Shown here piece by piece: positions 5,040-6,061 of a stretch of 6,061 nt of DNA (its first letter is position 1; each line of letters begins with the position of its first letter). A program made the translations under genes and the position numbers. The stretch covers positions 1 to 6,061 of the forward strand of contig JARFRI010000106.1 of the NCBI GenBank assembly GCA_029287335.1, in the 5' to 3' direction. The notes under the pieces were generated by a model. The model did no database searches and was not told the DNA's origin. It was given only the letters and a program-made list of their open reading frames with translations. This DNA is from Phycisphaera sp. (GTDB lineage Bacteria > Planctomycetota > Phycisphaerae > Phycisphaerales > Phycisphaeraceae).

Positions 5040-6061
5040 ATGGCCACTCTCTTTCGCCGGGCGTTGTTGCTGATCGTTGTCGTGCTGCTCGCTTTGACGT
5101 GGAGTCACCGCGACAACAATGCCTTTGGCCAAGCCGATCCGGACCCCGTCACCGTCACGCCCGAAGAGTTGAACCCCGACGAGCCGACCGGACCGCGCGA
5201 CAAGGTGCCCGCGTCCTCCGGTGCTGCGGCAGGTGGCTTGTCCGTCCCCTCCGGCGGACTCATCGCCATCATCGAGATCGATGGGCCGATCTTCTACGAC
5301 AACCAACTCGACAGCATCAAGCGACGCACCGACCGAGCGATCAACGATGGTGCGGACCTGATCATCTTCGATCTCGACACGCCCGGTGGCCGGCTCGACC
5401 TCGCGCTGGACATCAGCGCTTACATCCGCACCCTGCCCAAACCGACCGTCGCATGGATCGACAACCAGGCGCTCTCGGCAGGCATCCTCATCGGCTCGGC
5501 CTGCGACGAACTGGTCATGTCCCGCGCTTCGCTCACCGGCGACTGCGCCCCAATCATCCCCGGCGAAAACCTCGCGCCCACCGAACGGGCCAAGGCCCTC
5601 TCGCCACTGCTCGCCGAGTTCCGCGCCAACGCCGCAGACAACTACAGCGGCTCGACCACCAGCGACTACGCGCTTTTCCACGCGATGTGCGCATTAGGCG
5701 TCGAGGTCTATCAGGTCAAACACAAGATCACCGGCGAGGTCCGTTTGGTCAGCCAAGCCGACTATGCCGTCATGGTCGATGGCCAGTCGCCTATCGATGC
5801 GGCGAAGATCGGCTCGAGCAGCACCAGCGCGATCAACGCCCCCAACGAACTTGAACAGGTCGGCAAGCCCATCGTCACCGTCACCGACGCCAGCGAGGTC
5901 GGCCAGTGGGAACTGGTCAAACAGATCCACGACGGCAGCACGCTGCTGACGATGAACGAAACCGAGGCGCTCGACGCCGGCCTGTCACGCCAAACGGTTT
6001 CAAGCGAATCCGACCTCAAAACACTCTACGGTGCCGGCAACGTGCAGCGCTACGAAGAGAC
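5040..6061 (+). CDS. NfeD/ClpP-class membrane serine protease, C-terminus cut by the window edge
   Basis: Envelope protease of the NfeD (stomatin operon partner) class with a ClpP-like fold. The first 340 codons are present. Residues 1-32 look like a signal peptide: basic MATLFRR, hydrophobic ALLLIVVVLLALTW, then AFGQA as a possible cleavage site. A Pro/Asp-rich linker follows (33-70). The ClpP-like domain begins with IAIIEIDGPI (75-84) and shows DLIIFDLDTPGG (106-117) and NQALSAGILIGSACDELVM (142-160). Ser146 in SAG matches the nucleophile, and Lys185 in ERAKALSPLL lies 39 residues later, as expected for the Ser-Lys dyad of NfeD homologues such as archaeal PH1510. The motif LLTMNETEALDAGLS (302-316) usually closes the domain soon after the Lys region, but here about 80 residues (about 215-298) intervene. 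The multi-helix and OB-fold NfeD parts expected downstream lie outside the window. The ATG at 5040 was chosen for the signal peptide and the adjacent TATAAT. It appears to be its own unit, not part of the agu operon. Confidence 0.85.
   Translation, partial: MATLFRRALLLIVVVLLALTWSHRDNNAFGQADPDPVTVTPEELNPDEPTGPRDKVPASSGAAAGGLSVPSGGLIAIIEIDGPIFYDNQLDSIKRRTDRAINDGADLIIFDLDTPGGRLDLALDISAYIRTLPKPTVAWIDNQALSAGILIGSACDELVMSRASLTGDCAPIIPGENLAPTERAKALSPLLAEFRANAADNYSGSTTSDYALFHAMCALGVEVYQVKHKITGEVRLVSQADYAVMVDGQSPIDAAKIGSSSTSAINAPNELEQVGKPIVTVTDASEVGQWELVKQIHDGSTLLTMNETEALDAGLSRQTVSSESDLKTLYGAGNVQRYEE

Noticed and set aside
4929..5681. Minus-strand open frame (250 codons) across the inverted repeat and the NfeD-like gene
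   Set aside because: It is antisense to a coding frame with a signal peptide and Ser-Lys protease motifs. Its own translation shows no recognisable domain.
1..6061. tRNA, rRNA, CRISPR array, insertion sequence or attachment site
   Set aside because: No cloverleaf or rRNA-like sequence, no regularly spaced repeats and no transposase or integrase frame were found. The only inverted repeat of note is the hairpin pair after aguA.

Overview
This 6.06-kb GC-rich window comes from a bacterial chromosome. The architecture suggests a planctomycete, possibly of the Phycisphaerae type. The reasons are near-absent Shine-Dalgarno sequences, high GC at third codon positions, and a secreted ClpP-class NfeD-like protease with a large insertion. 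This placement is an inference; no rRNA or other marker gene is present.

Layout. Positions 1-2761 hold two tandem genes on the minus strand, both encoding MATE-family multidrug/cation efflux proteins. The upstream one (2761-1226) is complete at 511 aa. The downstream one (1177 to beyond base 1) keeps 392 codons and loses its C-terminus at the window edge. A 66-bp divergent gap (2762-2827) separates them from a plus-strand cluster. That cluster is an N-carbamoylputrescine amidohydrolase (aguB, 2828-3715), a 54-aa two-helix membrane protein of unknown function that overlaps the aguB stop as ATGA (3712-3876), and an agmatine deiminase (aguA, 3883-4932). A 107-bp gap follows, carrying a nearly perfect inverted repeat built from two small hairpins (REP/BIME-like) and a clear TATAAT box. 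The last gene, beginning at 5040, is a signal-peptide-bearing NfeD/ClpP-class membrane serine protease cut by the window end.

Function. AguA converts agmatine to N-carbamoylputrescine, and AguB converts that to putrescine, CO2 and ammonia. Together they form the bacterial and plant-type arginine-to-putrescine route downstream of arginine decarboxylase. The small membrane protein sits inside this operon with tight spacing on both sides, so it is probably co-expressed with the two enzymes. The divergent MATE pair may export a cationic substrate, and polyamine or agmatine is a guess suggested only by position.

No mobile element, tRNA, rRNA or CRISPR array was seen. The least explained items are the 54-aa protein inside the agu operon, the paired-hairpin repeat downstream of aguA, and the insertion in the ClpP-like domain of the NfeD-like protein. 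No gene-free stretch exceeds about 110 bp.
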